Source: Bhargavaea sp. CC-171006 (GTDB lineage: Bacteria > Bacillota > Bacilli > Bacillales_A > Planococcaceae). From it: 64,000 nucleotides of DNA. Below, in pieces: positions 26,818 to 35,181 of the stretch. The stretch spans positions 1-64,000 of the forward strand of contig NZ_QUZH01000028.1 of assembly GCF_009761675.1 (NCBI RefSeq), written 5' to 3'. The notes beneath the pieces were generated by a model. That model did not search any database and was not told the origin of the DNA. It saw only the letters and a list, made by a program, of their open reading frames with translations. The stretch's first letter is position 1. Every line of letters starts with the position of its first letter. Both the position numbers and the translations under genes were made by a program.

Positions 26818-26858
26818 ACAAAAAAGCCGCCCGGAAGGCAATATGCCCCGGACGGCTT
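26818..26858 (-). terminator. Terminator after yheA
   Basis: AAGCCGCCCGG (26824-26834) pairs with CCGGACGGCTT (26848-26858) with one mismatch; the minus-strand T run follows. Confidence 0.8.
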
Positions 26859-26866
26859 GAGCTTCA

Positions 26867-27214
26867 TTAAATTTTCTCGTAAAGGGACTGCACCGGCTTC
26901 ATGAGAATCCGGTTGACGTCTTCGATGATGCGGCTCAGCTGCATTTCAGCCTGCAGCATCCCGGCGATCTTCGGGTTGTTCTGGGCAAGCTGCGCCGTTT
27001 TCTGCGCGTATTCCAGAACATCGCCGTCAATCTCTTCGCCCGCCATCTGCTTTTGCTGGAGGTCCATCTGGATCTTCCGGAAGTTCCGGAAGATGTTCAG
27101 CGCCTCTTCGTCATTCTTGACGTTTTCGATCGCTCCGACAAGCGCTGCGTATTCATCCGTCTTGCGGAATGTCGCTTCGAGCCGGTTGATGTCATCATAA
27201 ATATTCACTGTCAT
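26867..27214 (-). CDS. yheA: YheA (YlbF/YmcA family) protein
   Basis: 115-residue all-helical protein of the YlbF/DUF964 family (LVGAIENVKNDEEALNIFRNFRKIQMDLQQKQ). Relatives YlbF and YmcA form the Y-complex that guides RNase Y, but YheA itself has no firmly known role. It starts 15 bases after the yheB stop and forms an operon with it. Confidence 0.88.
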   Translation of the reverse strand: MTVNIYDDINRLEATFRKTDEYAALVGAIENVKNDEEALNIFRNFRKIQMDLQQKQMAGEEIDGDVLEYAQKTAQLAQNNPKIAGMLQAEMQLSRIIEDVNRILMKPVQSLYEKI

Positions 27215-27229
27215 TTTCCATCACTCCAA

Positions 27230-28372
27230 TCAATTAATGAGCAACGACAAGATCCCCTGGAAGATCCCGATCAGGCCTCCAAGGACCGCCCCCAGGACCG
27301 TGATCATCTTGAACTCCCGTTTGGAAATTCCGAGCACCAGGTCTTCCAGTCTGGATACCGGAAACGTGTCGACTTGCTCTTTGACCATCTGGTCGATTTT
27401 CAGGCGGCTGAGCGCCTCTTCCATCTTCGCCTCCGCCTGGCTGAAGGCAAAGTCGGTGAGGGCGGGCGTCACATTGTTCGCCACCCATGCCTCCCCTTCC
27501 GGCCAGTAGTCTTTCAGCGTGCGGTCCAGCCGGTCGCCTGCAGCCAGCTCTTTCCTGACATAGGCGAGGACCGATGCCTTCAGGCCGTCCCAGTCAAATC
27601 CACCGATCAGTTCCTCGACCGGGCGGTTTTTCAGTTTCTCATATTCCCCTTCAATCAGTCCATCCAAAAGACGTGCGGTTCCCGGAGCAGACAGGAACTT
27701 CAGGCCTTCTCTCTGAATCTTGTCGACGAGGGTTTCCGAACTCCCGAATAGCGACTGGAGCATGCCGCCGAATGTCCCCCGGGATTCCAGGAAGTCATCC
27801 AGCATGTTGCGGATCGTCTTCCGGCCATCCGCCGAGTTCACATAGTCCATGGCGCGTGACAGGATATAGCGGCGGATTTCCGGAAGCTTCTCCTCCGCCT
27901 CTTCCATCCAGTGTTCAGGCACCCGCTCCGAGACTGTGCCGGTAAGGAGCCGCGCTTTTGCTTCCTCAAACTTAACATCCACGAGACCGAGCGCGACTGT
28001 CTCGATCTTCTCGTCTGCGCCCCGCATACCCGCCATGTCCAGCCAGTCTGATAATGTCTTATCCCCGCCGAATACATGCTTGCCGATCAGCCGGCCGATC
28101 ACTGCCTCCGCCTTTTCCCGGACAGCGGGCGTGAAGAGCTTGTTCCGGAACGTATCCGGCGTCAGAAGGTAGTCCACAACGATTCTGCCGAACTGCCTGG
28201 CCAGCTCGTCCCGGCGCTTCGGAATGAGTCCCGGCGTGAACGGCACACGCCAGTTGCCGATATATTTAGCCTCATGGGGGCGGAACAGCATCTTGATCGC
28301 CAGATGGTTCGTAATGCCCCCGATGATGGCGCCGATCACAGCCATCATCGCGATGGTCAGAAATGCATTCAA
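27230..28372 (-). CDS. yheB: DUF445 membrane protein YheB
   Basis: 380 residues: an N-terminal transmembrane segment with GGITNHLAIKMLFRPHEAKYIG, the signature of DUF445, a long helical middle part, and a C-terminal hydrophobic segment (MITVLGAVLGGLIGIFQGILSLL). Starts at TTG (28372), with AAGGTG six bases upstream. The family is linked to the forespore/envelope in some Bacillales; function unresolved. Confidence 0.88.
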   Translation of the reverse strand: MNAFLTIAMMAVIGAIIGGITNHLAIKMLFRPHEAKYIGNWRVPFTPGLIPKRRDELARQFGRIVVDYLLTPDTFRNKLFTPAVREKAEAVIGRLIGKHVFGGDKTLSDWLDMAGMRGADEKIETVALGLVDVKFEEAKARLLTGTVSERVPEHWMEEAEEKLPEIRRYILSRAMDYVNSADGRKTIRNMLDDFLESRGTFGGMLQSLFGSSETLVDKIQREGLKFLSAPGTARLLDGLIEGEYEKLKNRPVEELIGGFDWDGLKASVLAYVRKELAAGDRLDRTLKDYWPEGEAWVANNVTPALTDFAFSQAEAKMEEALSRLKIDQMVKEQVDTFPVSRLEDLVLGISKREFKMITVLGAVLGGLIGIFQGILSLLIN

Positions 28373-28447
28373 TCACTTCACCTTTTTCTGTTGGTGTCCG
28401 TCCCATTATAACAGACAGAGACTTATACAGAAAAAGGAACGCCACCC

Positions 28448-28858
28448 TCAGATGGCGTTGTACATCATTGAGAACCGGATGGCATGTTCCATGTCGTCGT
28501 GCATCGCAATGAAAAACGGGTTGATGCCCTCCTGGAGAGGCGATTCAAGCATCATGACTTTGTATTTATCGGTCCCTTCCAGCTCGTCGCGGACCGCCTG
28601 CTTGAGCGCACCCTTCATATTGTCGACCGGCCCCGGCTTCCTGAGGCTTTGAACGTAGTCGCCCGTCATCATATAATAGAGCTGCTGGAACATTTCATAA
28701 TGGCTCTTCTCATCATCCAATGCATGCTGGATGAAGTCGAGCCAGTACCGGTCATTCGTGAGCGAAGCCATCGACTTGTAGAAATAGAACGTCTTGTACT
28801 TGTCCTCTATCGCTTCGCGGAGCTGATCGGTAAACACGCGGTCGCATCCTTTCGTCAT
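28448..28858 (-). CDS. Ferritin-like helical protein
   Basis: About 136 residues from ATG 28858; in-frame ATGs at 28891, 28894 and 28912 are also possible, none with a convincing Shine-Dalgarno (GGTG five bases before 28858 is the best). EAIEDKYKTFYFYKSMA, HALDDEKSHYEMF and HDDMEHAIRFSMMY give the Glu and ExxH pattern of a ferritin-like four-helix bundle. It diverges from yheE, whose start lies close to or within the longer readings. Iron binding is plausible. Confidence 0.65.
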   Translation of the reverse strand: MTKGCDRVFTDQLREAIEDKYKTFYFYKSMASLTNDRYWLDFIQHALDDEKSHYEMFQQLYYMMTGDYVQSLRKPGPVDNMKGALKQAVRDELEGTDKYKVMMLESPLQEGINPFFIAMHDDMEHAIRFSMMYNAI

Positions 28859-28910
28859 CTTTACACCAAGGTATGCGTTTGGAGCGGCCATCATGAAAGG
28901 GATGAGGGAC

Positions 28911-29114
28911 ATGCTGCAGCATTTCACGTACAAACCGATGTTCGAAGGAGGCCGGCTCCCGGGCTGGACGTTCTCTTTCCATTATAAAAACAAGCGCTAC
29001 GGCGGCGACTACCGCCAGGACGGCTCGATCGTCTGGTCAGGCGAAACACCGCCGGATGAAGATCAGGTCAAGAAGATGATTCACGAACTGATGACGTTCC
29101 ACGTCTACGAGTGA
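28911..29114 (+). CDS. yheE: YheE-like protein (DUF5342)
   Basis: 67 residues starting MLQHFTYKPMFEGG, with GWTFSFHYKNKRYGGDYRQD and a final HELMTFHVYE. This matches B. subtilis YheE in length and in the aromatic pattern, including the HVYE end. The ATG at 28911 is taken from this match; AAAGGG lies nine bases upstream. Function unknown. Confidence 0.8.
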   Translation: MLQHFTYKPMFEGGRLPGWTFSFHYKNKRYGGDYRQDGSIVWSGETPPDEDQVKKMIHELMTFHVYE

Positions 29115-29140
29115 GGCTTGTTTCGGCTTGGGAGGCCATA

Positions 29141-29298
29141 TTGCAAGTCGGGTTTCCTTATTGCAAGTCGGGCGGCCTTATTTCAATTCGAGCGGTGTTA
29201 TTGCAACTTCAACCTCCTTATTTCAAGTCGGGCAGCCTTATTGCAACTTCAGCCCCCTTATTTCAATTCGAGCGGCCTTATTGCAACTCCCTTCCTTA
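29141..29298. repeat. 20-bp tandem array C, about eight units
   Basis: Units of exactly 20 bases start at 29141, 29161, 29181, 29201, 29221, 29241, 29261 and 29281, each ending CTTA or GTTA and beginning TTGCAA or TTTCAA. Typical unit: TTGCAAGTCGGGCGGCCTTA. Diverged flanking units are visible on both sides. It fills the space between yheE and a small gene. Confidence 0.92.
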
Positions 29299-29382
29299 TT
29301 TCAGATCGGACACTCAACATGACCGTTTGATTTGAGCGTCTGCCGGGAATACTCCAAGTAATACCGGAAGGAGGAATTCCCG

Positions 29383-29532
29383 ATGGGAGACAGCAAATCG
29401 CAGAACAACTTCGAAGAGAAAGATAAGCTGAACGAACAGCAGCGACGCGAACAGGAAGCGATGAAGGACAAGGCCCGCGAGCCGAATGAGCAGAACCGGA
29501 TGATCAATACTGCCGACAACCAAAGAAAATAA
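29383..29532 (+). CDS. Small highly charged hydrophilic protein
   Basis: 49 residues, composed mainly of Glu, Gln, Asn, Lys, Arg and Asp (KLNEQQRREQEAMKDKAREP), with no hydrophobic segment; probably disordered or one helix. GGAAGGAGG sits eight bases upstream of the ATG and a strong terminator follows, so it is very likely expressed. Composition resembles some small spore proteins, but I do not recognise it. Confidence 0.65.
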   Translation: MGDSKSQNNFEEKDKLNEQQRREQEAMKDKAREPNEQNRMINTADNQRK

Positions 29533-29539
29533 TTGCAAG

Positions 29540-29578
29540 AAGCCTCCACAGCCGAATAACCGGATGTGGAGGCTTTTT
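29540..29578. terminator. Bidirectional terminator after the small hydrophilic gene
   Basis: AAGCCTCCACA (29540-29550) pairs with TGTGGAGGCTT (29565-29575), followed by TTT; convergent with the serine hydrolase gene. Confidence 0.88.
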
Positions 29579-29584
29579 AATCAT

Positions 29585-31393
29585 TTAAAAATAAAATTCC
29601 CAATATAGGATGTTACCGGTCAGTACGACTGCAGTCATCACTGTGAGAATTCCGATGAAAGCTTCCCGTTTGTCCTTCCGTCCGGTTCTCATCCGGGCAA
29701 TCAGGATGCCGCTGACGACCCATGAAGCGGCCACGTAGAACAAATTCGCAGTCAGGAAAGGATGAATGGATGTGTAGGTCGTTATCGATGCGGTGCGATA
29801 GGCGATCCAGACGGCGTTGAGGACCGCCAGCAGGTTCAATACATGCTGCATCAATAGGATTGTATGGATCCTTATTTTTCTCAGCAGGGAGAAGAGCATG
29901 AAAACAATGGATAACAGTGCAGCAAGAGCCCCCAGGGCGATTGATCCCCACTCAAGTAGATGTTGATAAATTGGGATACGCAACATGTCCGTTTGAGCGG
30001 AAGACAACATGTTTCCGTTTACCGGATGCTCTGAATAAACATCGATCGCATAGGCGCTGAAGTCGTCCCCTGTCAGATACATTCCCGGTCCCGTCTGCGA
30101 ATAGCGGAGGCCGTTCATCGTGAGATCATGTGCTTCCGCCTGTTCAGATTTGCTTCTCAAAAGAAGGCCATACACCTTGCTGAATCCGTGCCGGGGCACG
30201 CGGGCCGGCTCATAAATTCCTGCCCACTTTGATGAGTCTTCCAAGGTAGACGGGTTTTCCTTATGGGGCTTTCCGAAGACGATTTCAGGAATACCAAGTG
30301 TGAAGGTGCGCTCATTCGCCATATTGGTCATCACCAACACACCGGTCCCCGCTTGTCTGTCTACATAAAATGAAGAACTGAAGGCAACGGTATTCCCACC
30401 GTGTCCAAAAACCTGTCCGCTTTCGGACGGCAAGGAAACCAGCCCATTGGCCATCCTCGGCACATTCGTTCCCGGGTAATATAAAGTGGGCAGGAGCAGG
30501 GCGTCGAGCGTTTGGCGGTGCCGGAACAAAGGAGCTCCGTCTTCACTCAACAGCGCCTTCAGCAGTTTTTGAAGATCAGAAGCAACTCCCGTCACACTTC
30601 CGGCAGGATACAGGGGAATCACATAATGATTCGGCTGGATCAGCTGCAGATCTTCCGAGTAGCCCTGGACGTTTTTCCTTTGCTCTTTCACCCATGGGAG
30701 ATCATTTTGTTCCGCGTCTATTGATGTTTTCGTCATTTGAAGAGGTTCGAAAATGTGTTTCTGTACATATAATCTGAAGTCCATGCCACTCACTTCTTCA
30801 ACCACATAGGCGGCCAGCCCGGCCCCGTAGTTCGAGTACGCAACAACCTCTCCCGGAGGAAATACCTGCCGGACATCCGCAGCTTCCAGTACCTCTTTTA
30901 ATGAAGCTATTTCGGCCGGTTTCAGAACCATCAAATCCGTGTAGCTGTCATCGTAGCCAGCCGTATGATTCATTAAGTGTGTCAATGTAACAGGACTGTC
31001 AAATGAAAGTTTTGAGTGAAAGTCCCGGGGCAGATACGTTGCGATATCTTTATCCAACTCAAGGTGACCGGCCTCTTCCAGCTGCAGAATGCTGATCCAG
31101 ATGAGGACTTTGGAAACAGATCCCCATTCAAAGATTGTTTCTTCATCGACCGGGACCTGCCGCTTGATATCAGCATACCCATCCATCAAATACGTGATTT
31201 CATCTTCATTGACGACGATCACAGCTACGCCTGCCGCCTTTTCTCCATGTTCGTTCAGGTAATCAGATAATGCCTCTTCCAATTCTTGCTGTTCTGATGC
31301 CGCCAAGACAGGTTTGATATTGATTGTAAAGAACATCAGAATCAGAGAGACATATACGAATAGACGAACCTGTTGAGGACCTTGATTGTTCAC
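29585..31393 (-). CDS. Membrane-anchored serine hydrolase (class C beta-lactamase/PBP4* family)
   Basis: 602 residues. A signal peptide or anchor (LFVYVSLILMFFTINI) precedes a beta-lactamase-like domain with SxxK at Ser92-Lys95 (WGSVSKV), YSNYGAG, and GHGGNTVAF as the third motif. After about residue 480 come four hydrophobic helices (GSIALGALAALLSIVFMLFS onward). Starts at GTG with a weak Shine-Dalgarno. Probably acts on peptidoglycan-related peptides or lipids outside the cell rather than on antibiotics. Confidence 0.8.
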   Translation of the reverse strand: MNNQGPQQVRLFVYVSLILMFFTINIKPVLAASEQQELEEALSDYLNEHGEKAAGVAVIVVNEDEITYLMDGYADIKRQVPVDEETIFEWGSVSKVLIWISILQLEEAGHLELDKDIATYLPRDFHSKLSFDSPVTLTHLMNHTAGYDDSYTDLMVLKPAEIASLKEVLEAADVRQVFPPGEVVAYSNYGAGLAAYVVEEVSGMDFRLYVQKHIFEPLQMTKTSIDAEQNDLPWVKEQRKNVQGYSEDLQLIQPNHYVIPLYPAGSVTGVASDLQKLLKALLSEDGAPLFRHRQTLDALLLPTLYYPGTNVPRMANGLVSLPSESGQVFGHGGNTVAFSSSFYVDRQAGTGVLVMTNMANERTFTLGIPEIVFGKPHKENPSTLEDSSKWAGIYEPARVPRHGFSKVYGLLLRSKSEQAEAHDLTMNGLRYSQTGPGMYLTGDDFSAYAIDVYSEHPVNGNMLSSAQTDMLRIPIYQHLLEWGSIALGALAALLSIVFMLFSLLRKIRIHTILLMQHVLNLLAVLNAVWIAYRTASITTYTSIHPFLTANLFYVAASWVVSGILIARMRTGRKDKREAFIGILTVMTAVVLTGNILYWEFYF

Positions 31394-31656
31394 AACTTAT
31401 CAAACCACACTCTCTGATTTCTGTTATCAACTCAAACAAACCTGAGCCCTGTGACACCTTACATAAGAACTCATTATTTTCAGTCTATTCTAGCACATAT
31501 TTACTAATGCTCCCCCGTCAAATAAGGGATCTCCGCCGGCAAAGACAAATAACAGCCCCGACAGCCAATGGCAGCCGGGGCTATAACATGTCATTTCACA
31601 TCTTTACATATAAATAAATATGTCAAATTACCTTTTAAATAAATTGGGGGATTCTA

Positions 31657-31761
31657 ATGGAATTATTCATTACTGTATCGCCACTCATTATAATGTACCT
31701 ATTCTTTCTCGGAACCATCTGGTTGGTTGTTACGATCATAAAAAAAGCTTGGAAGGATTAA
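31657..31761 (+). CDS. Small single-helix membrane peptide
   Basis: 34 residues: MELFITVSPLIIMYLFFLG and a further hydrophobic stretch ending KKAWKD, i.e. one transmembrane helix with a basic C-terminus inside. GGGGG lies six bases before the ATG. It occupies the otherwise empty 374-base gap between two minus-strand genes. No family recognised. The rest of the gap (31394-31656) shows only a weak CCCCG/CGGGG hairpin at 31552-31580. Confidence 0.5.
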   Translation: MELFITVSPLIIMYLFFLGTIWLVVTIIKKAWKD

Positions 31762-31767
31762 TCATTC

Positions 31768-33042
31768 CTATTCCCCCGCCAGCTTCCTCCTCCCGAACAC
31801 CATGTAATAGTAGATGGACGAAATCATATACAGGACGCCCGTGATCGTAAACGCCCACGCGTATCCCCAGTACGATCCGTAGGCAACGACCAGACCCGCG
31901 GACACCGGGCCCATCGCCGCCCAGCCCATCTGGAAGACGGTCTGGTTGACGGAGTTGGCGAGGCCTTTGTATTTGTCGTGGACGATTTCCATCGAGATGG
32001 CGCTCTGGATCGGGTTGCCGGCGTTCATGAGCGCCTGGCGCATGAGGAATCCGAGAGAAGCGAGGCCAAGCGACATCGTATAAGCCGTCAGGAACAGGAA
32101 CGGGATCGATGCGAGCTGGAAGAAGATGAGCGCCTTCACCTTGCCGACCCGCTTGACCAGCGCCGGACCGATCATCATCGCGACGGCCGTCATAGCGGAC
32201 CCGAGTGATAAAATCAGGCCGATGTAGGCATTTGATGCATCGAACCTGTTGGCGAAGTACAGGTTCAGGTACGGGATGACAAGCCCTGACCCGAAACCGA
32301 TCAGCAGATTCGCAAGTCCGAGATGGAAAATGAGTTTCACGTTTCTGCCCAGTGCCGCCTCATCCGGCTCACCTGCTTCAGGCGGTTCGGGGATCCGGTC
32401 CGGAGTCACATGCGGCTGGTCCGCCCGCTTTCCACCAGAAAGGAAGAAGAGCGGAAGAATCCCAGCCGCAAAGATTGCCGCTCCTGCAAGAAGTGACCAC
32501 CGGACCGCCTCCACTTCGAACAGGCCGAACGACTTTTCCAGTATGTCCGCAATCACTCCGCCCCCGAGACTGCCGAACACTCCTGCCACGGTGACGAGCG
32601 AGAAATAAAGGCTGAACAGATGGACCCGTTCCGAAGCAGTCGAGTTTTCCGCAAGGAACGGGACACCGGACACCTGTACAAATGCCATCGTCAGACCAGT
32701 CACGAATGCGGCCGCCACAAGTGTGCTTTCCGCCGTTTCAACAGCTCGGTAGAACAACGTCATCATCGTAAGCGCAGACCCGCCGATGAGCAGCCACTTC
32801 CGTCCGAACCGGTCACTGAGCAGCCCAGCCGGTATGAGGATGATCGCCGTCGCGAGTGCCGTCATCGAGATTATACTGCCGTTCACGGTTTCCGGCATTC
32901 CGAGCGCCTTGATATACAGATTGTACATCACGGCAAATACCCCCATCCCGACCTGGATGAGGATATTGGCCAGTATGAACAGCCGGACGTTGCGGCTAAA
33001 TCCAGAGACCTTCTTTTTCCATTCGTTCAACCAGTTAATCAT
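31768..33042 (-). CDS. MFS family transporter
   Basis: 424 residues with about 12 hydrophobic segments; MFS loop motif GLLSDRFGRKWLL lies between helices 2 and 3. The ATG at 33042 has GAAGGG seven bases upstream; an earlier GTG lies inside this signal. Export of a drug or metabolite is likely, substrate unknown. It ends next to the 34-residue peptide gene on the other strand. Confidence 0.82.
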   Translation of the reverse strand: MINWLNEWKKKVSGFSRNVRLFILANILIQVGMGVFAVMYNLYIKALGMPETVNGSIISMTALATAIILIPAGLLSDRFGRKWLLIGGSALTMMTLFYRAVETAESTLVAAAFVTGLTMAFVQVSGVPFLAENSTASERVHLFSLYFSLVTVAGVFGSLGGGVIADILEKSFGLFEVEAVRWSLLAGAAIFAAGILPLFFLSGGKRADQPHVTPDRIPEPPEAGEPDEAALGRNVKLIFHLGLANLLIGFGSGLVIPYLNLYFANRFDASNAYIGLILSLGSAMTAVAMMIGPALVKRVGKVKALIFFQLASIPFLFLTAYTMSLGLASLGFLMRQALMNAGNPIQSAISMEIVHDKYKGLANSVNQTVFQMGWAAMGPVSAGLVVAYGSYWGYAWAFTITGVLYMISSIYYYMVFGRRKLAGE

Positions 33043-33144
33043 GGACAGGCCCTTCACTTTCCGTTTATTTCGATATACGAATTATACGAAAACGGAAAGG
33101 AAAAGGCAATAGAAGGAATGGTCTTGAAGGTATCAGATGGGGAA

Positions 33145-34845
33145 TCATGAATGGGCTTCCCGCACCTCCATGACAGGCGCAGTTTGAGTTTCATCTGCGC
33201 CGATCAGCCGTTCTATGACGCTCCGGGTCAATGCGGGAACCACTTCAAATGAATAAGCCATTTCCGCCCGTTCCATTTTGCTGTGCGCATCCATCCCATA
33301 GGGCCCGATGTTGATCACCGGAATCTGAAGTTCCCGCACTGCTTCGTAATCGACGAAGTGCTTGGTGCCCCAGGCAGGGTTGTTGTCCCTGACCGCCCCG
33401 ATCCCCTCTTCATCGTCACTGATGGATACAAAGCTCATGTCGGAAATATGGGGAAAGAAATTTCTGACCTTGATCGGGTGGGGATACATCGGCTGCACGT
33501 CCTCGATCGCCCGATCCAGTGCCCGGTTCAGCGCTGCTTCATCCGAGGTTTCCCCGGTGATCCGCACCCTTGGCGAGTAAAGAGAGGAATAGAACAGGAC
33601 AACCGCGGGCGACCGGTCGGCCATCCACTTCCAGGCTTCTTCGACCACCCTCACTGAAAACATCCTCACGTCCAAACTCGTGTCTTCGAGGAGATTCTTT
33701 TTGAATCGATCCATATGATCAGTGAACCGTACACCATGTTCATGGACCAGCTGTTCTTCCATCTCTTGATAAGTGAACACTCTCGGCGCCCAGGGAATTT
33801 GGCGAACCGGCTCGCCGGTCATCTCGCAGTATTGGCGATATCTGGCTCCGTAAATGGATAGGGCATGTTCAAATGCAACCAGAGCCTGCCCTTTCAACTT
33901 ATTCAATACGTCTTCCGGTGACCATGAATGAACGAAGAAATTGTAATAAACAAAAGCGGACAAGGCCGTCTGAACCGTGTAGCCCGGCTTGAGATCGGTC
34001 TGTTTCAATGAGACCGGAGGAACGGTCACCTCCCCGTCCGCTTCATCACAAAGCTCCGGATTGTAGCTGATCTGCCTCGTCAGTTCCGCGGCGATCAGGT
34101 TCGGGTCCATCCCTTCAAAACAGGATCCCACATGTGCTTCGGCTCCTGTAATGAAGAAGGAAGGAAGCAGTTTTCCGACGGTTCCCCGATAGACGTAGCG
34201 GTTCCTGTCTTCTGTATGGCGTGGAGACACGAAGTCCGCATTGATGGCCCCTACATAGGTGAAGCCGAGTTGCTCTTTCCATTGCCTGAGCATGTCCAGC
34301 GCGGACAGGATTCCGTGGGAGCTGTCCTCTTCATCGCACTCCGCCAGGTACACAATGTTCCCGTCCAGCTTTTCGGGATGCTCCGCATAATACTTCAGGA
34401 GGTACGTATTGCTAGCCAGCCCGCTTTTCATATCCAGCACACCCCGTCCGAAAAGCCAATCACCGGAATCCAGCTGTTCCCTTACAGAATCGGGGAGCTC
34501 TTCTTTCCGCAGCTTTTCCATCAGACGGTCGGGATGGCAGGCATCCTCCTGCAGATGGACAAAATCATCCGTGCCCACCGTATCCAGATGACCCATCAGG
34601 AGCACCGTGCGCCCGCTGTTCCCTTTCGTCCCTTTCACATACGCCAACACATTGTGCCGCTCCCGCTCATCCTCACTTGTCGGGGCGAGAATCACCTGAT
34701 CCGGGTGATCCATGAAATACGGCAATCCGGAAATCAGTGCGTGCAGGGTCTGTGCAAGCAACTTCTCCCCCTCCGTATTCACGATGCTCTCCTGCTGAAC
34801 CAGCTTTTTTGTTATGGACATTACTTCTTCCCGGCTTGACCTCAT
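33145..34845 (-). CDS. rocB: M20 family peptidase, RocB-like
   Basis: 566 residues, the same length as B. subtilis RocB of the arginine catabolic operon. Metal-site motifs: LLMGHLDTVGTDDF, VYLAECDEEDSSHG, and GPYGMDAHSKMERAEMAYSF near the C-terminus. GGGGAG lies upstream of the ATG. No other roc genes are nearby, so a role in arginine or peptide breakdown is inferred from the family only. Confidence 0.8.
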   Translation of the reverse strand: MRSSREEVMSITKKLVQQESIVNTEGEKLLAQTLHALISGLPYFMDHPDQVILAPTSEDERERHNVLAYVKGTKGNSGRTVLLMGHLDTVGTDDFVHLQEDACHPDRLMEKLRKEELPDSVREQLDSGDWLFGRGVLDMKSGLASNTYLLKYYAEHPEKLDGNIVYLAECDEEDSSHGILSALDMLRQWKEQLGFTYVGAINADFVSPRHTEDRNRYVYRGTVGKLLPSFFITGAEAHVGSCFEGMDPNLIAAELTRQISYNPELCDEADGEVTVPPVSLKQTDLKPGYTVQTALSAFVYYNFFVHSWSPEDVLNKLKGQALVAFEHALSIYGARYRQYCEMTGEPVRQIPWAPRVFTYQEMEEQLVHEHGVRFTDHMDRFKKNLLEDTSLDVRMFSVRVVEEAWKWMADRSPAVVLFYSSLYSPRVRITGETSDEAALNRALDRAIEDVQPMYPHPIKVRNFFPHISDMSFVSISDDEEGIGAVRDNNPAWGTKHFVDYEAVRELQIPVINIGPYGMDAHSKMERAEMAYSFEVVPALTRSVIERLIGADETQTAPVMEVREAHS

Positions 34846-34979
34846 TGGCCTTTTCTCCCCTTTTAGCGTCTCTATATTTATTCAGATTATTATTGAATTC
34901 ATTGCAGGAGTCAATCTCACTCTTTATAAAACAAGATGCTCCCGGCGAAGAATCACCGGGACCGCTCTCGCTGCGATCC

Positions 34980-35148
34980 AATTTCGCCATTCGGAGGTCC
35001 GATTTCAGCATTCACCGCTCCGATTTCGTCATTCACGGCAAAAATCTCGTCATTCGCAACCGGCCGGCTGTGAATGACGAGATTAAACGTGCGTATGACG
35101 AGACTGAACTGACGAATGACGAGATTAAGCGGGCGAATGACGAGACTG
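34980..35148. repeat. 21-bp array D: four units facing four inverted units
   Basis: Left units begin at 34980, 35001, 35022 and 35043 (typical GATTTCGTCATTCACGGC). Right units begin at 35065, 35086, 35107 and 35128 (typical GAATGACGAGATTA) and are reverse complements of the left ones. The axis is near 35064. The transcript could fold into a long imperfect hairpin. It lies between the bmrD-like stop and the upstream region of the rocB-like gene. Confidence 0.9.
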
Positions 35149-35181
35149 ATCAATGCCGGGACTGTAGCCCCGGCCTTTCTG

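Noticed and set aside
31552-31580. Terminator hairpin AGCCCCG/CGGGGCT
   Set aside because: No T run on either strand and no gene end nearby in the right direction; kept only as a mention.
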